Shown: piece by piece, positions 4,310 to 5,132 of the stretch | How positions within the stretch are numbered: the first letter of the stretch is position 1 | How the letters are laid out: each line of letters opens with the position of its first letter | Assembly (NCBI GenBank): GCA_021204565.1 | Contig: JAJPZE010000075.1 | Location: forward strand, 1 to 5,132 | Direction of reading: 5' to 3' | From: Prevotella sp. | Lineage (GTDB): Bacteria > Bacteroidota > Bacteroidia > Bacteroidales > Bacteroidaceae | Length of the DNA: 5,132 nt | Made by a program: the position numbers and the translations under genes | Notes under the pieces: model-generated | The model's input: the letters and a program-made list of their open reading frames with translations, nothing else | What the model was told of the DNA's origin: nothing | Databases searched by the model: none

Positions 4310-4693
4310 ATGCCTACAATTTCGCAATTAGTAAGAAAGGGCAGAAAGACAATCGTAAGTCAGAGCAAGTCGCCGGCGTTAGAGGCGTGTCCCCAACGTC
4401 GCGGCGTGTGTGTTCGTGTCTATACGACAACGCCTAAGAAACCTAATTCGGCAATGAGAAAAGTTGCCCGTGTGCGTTTAACCAATCAGAAAGAGGTTAA
4501 CTCTTACATCCCCGGCGAGGGACACAATTTGCAAGAGCACTCGATAGTGCTTGTACGTGGCGGACGTGTGAAAGACTTACCCGGCGTGCGTTATCATATC
4601 GTGCGCGGCACTCTTGATACCGCGGGCGTTGCCAATCGTTTGCAGCGCCGGTCGAAATATGGAGCAAAGCGCCCGAAAGCGAAGAAGAAATAA
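4310..4693 (+). CDS. rpsL: 30S ribosomal protein S12
   Basis: 127 residues, complete. S12 sits at the decoding centre of the 30S subunit and takes part in tRNA selection. The hallmark blocks are all present: PTISQLVRKGR at the N-terminus, SPALEACPQRRGVC (21-34), TTTPKKPNSAMRKVARVRL (39-57), YIPGEGHNLQEHS (66-78) and RGGRVKDLPGVRYH (83-96), then a basic C-terminus RSKYGAKRPKAKKK. Lys43 and Lys88, whose replacement commonly gives streptomycin resistance, are the wild-type residues, so no such resistance is predicted from S12. Asp89, the residue methylthiolated by RimO in E. coli, is conserved. Start ATG 4310 gives the standard N-terminus. It is first in the str operon, 187 bases before rpsG, an unusually wide spacing compared with E. 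coli. Confidence 0.98.
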   Translation: MPTISQLVRKGRKTIVSQSKSPALEACPQRRGVCVRVYTTTPKKPNSAMRKVARVRLTNQKEVNSYIPGEGHNLQEHSIVLVRGGRVKDLPGVRYHIVRGTLDTAGVANRLQRRSKYGAKRPKAKKK

Positions 4694-4880
4694 TCCCGCG
4701 CGCAAAATATTCATTTCGTTATAGTATGTGCGTAACGAGAAAAAAGAAACGGGATACGATAATAAAACGAGTTTTGCCGAGAAGTGTTGATATGGGAGGT
4801 TGAGTAAGCGTGCATAGCGTTGCCGCTGAAGCAAATCCAAGAAAACAGCCCCGGACAAACAAAATCATTAGAAAGCGAAA
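4694..4880 (+). other. rpsL-rpsG spacer with possible hairpins
   Basis: This 187-base spacer has no T-tract terminator, consistent with co-transcription. TCGTTA (4716-4721) pairs with TAACGA (4733-4738) around 11 bases, and AGCG/CGCT forms a small tetraloop hairpin at 4816-4827. In E. coli the S7 repressor site lies in this same spacer, so a regulatory role is possible, but no sequence match to that site was recognised. The 3' part is A-rich, suiting an SD-independent start of rpsG. Confidence 0.4.
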
Positions 4881-5132
4881 ATGAGAAAAGCAAAACCAAA
4901 GAAGCGTGTGGTCCTTCCGGATCCGATTTTCGGTGATGAGAAAGTCACCAAGTTTGTGAACCATCTGATGTACGACGGCAAGAAGAATATCGCATACGAG
5001 ATTTTCTATACGTCGCTCGCCATCGTGAAGTCGCGTATGGCGAAAGAAGGCAAGTCGCCGTTGGGGAGTTGGTGGACGGCGTTGGTCCGCATGACCCCGA
5101 GCGGGGAGGGGAAGAGCCGGCGTATCGGCGGG
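4881..5132 (+). CDS. rpsG: 30S ribosomal protein S7, 3'-truncated by the window edge
   Basis: 84 codons from ATG 4881, running in frame to the last base; the full protein is usually about 155 residues. S7 starts assembly of the 30S head and binds 16S rRNA; in E. coli it also represses the str operon. The N-terminal half is clearly S7: MRKAKPKKR (1-9), VVLPDPIFGD (10-19), KFVNHLMYDGKKN (24-36), YEIFYTSLAIVK (39-50) and KSRRIGG (78-84). Residues ~62-77 deviate from the family: where S7 normally reads (E/D)N at 69-70 and VEV at 75-77, this has VR and GEG. The changes are strongly G-biased at the end of the window, so they may be sequencing or assembly errors. The start follows GAAAGCGAAA without a Shine-Dalgarno site. 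Confidence 0.95.
   Translation, partial: MRKAKPKKRVVLPDPIFGDEKVTKFVNHLMYDGKKNIAYEIFYTSLAIVKSRMAKEGKSPLGSWWTALVRMTPSGEGKSRRIGG

Noticed and set aside
4109..4327. 72-residue minus-strand frame covering the rpsL leader
   Set aside because: It spans the rpsL promoter, leader hairpins and start codon on the opposite strand and has no family features.

Overview
This window looks like a piece of a Bacteroidales (Bacteroidota) chromosome. Three things point there: a Bat (aerotolerance) locus with BatC/BatD/BatE-type proteins, ribosomal proteins S12 and S7 of Bacteroidetes type, and promoter boxes of the form TTTG-N20-TAnnTTTG with A-rich translation starts in place of clear Shine-Dalgarno sites. The genus cannot be fixed from the sequence alone. 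Both ends cut through genes, and the odd length suggests a whole short contig.

Layout. (1) 2-598: 3' part of batC, a TPR protein with a long Gln/Asn/Asp/Lys linker. (2) 613-3189: one 858-residue reading frame holding a complete BatD followed in frame by a complete BatE (TPR, two membrane segments, SH3-like tail), that is, a BatD-BatE fusion. (3) 3218-3392, minus strand: an elongator-type tRNA-Met(CAT) with its own promoter and a terminator-like hairpin; it converges on the bat genes. (4) About 3393-4137: some 750 bases with no credible protein gene but many inverted and direct repeats. (5) 4100-4309: the rpsL control region, with a perfect 16-bp palindrome, -7 boxes, three consecutive leader hairpins and an A-rich start region. 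(6) 4310-4693 rpsL (S12) and 4881 to the window end, 5' part of rpsG (S7): the start of the str operon.

How the genes fit together. BatC and the BatD-BatE fusion are 14 bases apart and should be co-transcribed; in this family the Bat proteins form an envelope system with VWA proteins BatA/BatB and a MoxR-type ATPase, which would lie upstream of the window. The tRNA and the str operon are divergent translation genes separated by the repeat-rich gap.

The most notable items are the BatD-BatE fusion, which keeps BatE's former signal peptide as an internal membrane segment; the dense symmetric elements in the gap before rpsL; the structured rpsL leader; and a run of G-biased changes at conserved S7 residues in the last ~75 bases, which look more like contig-end errors than biology. 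No clearly new defence or mobile system is visible.
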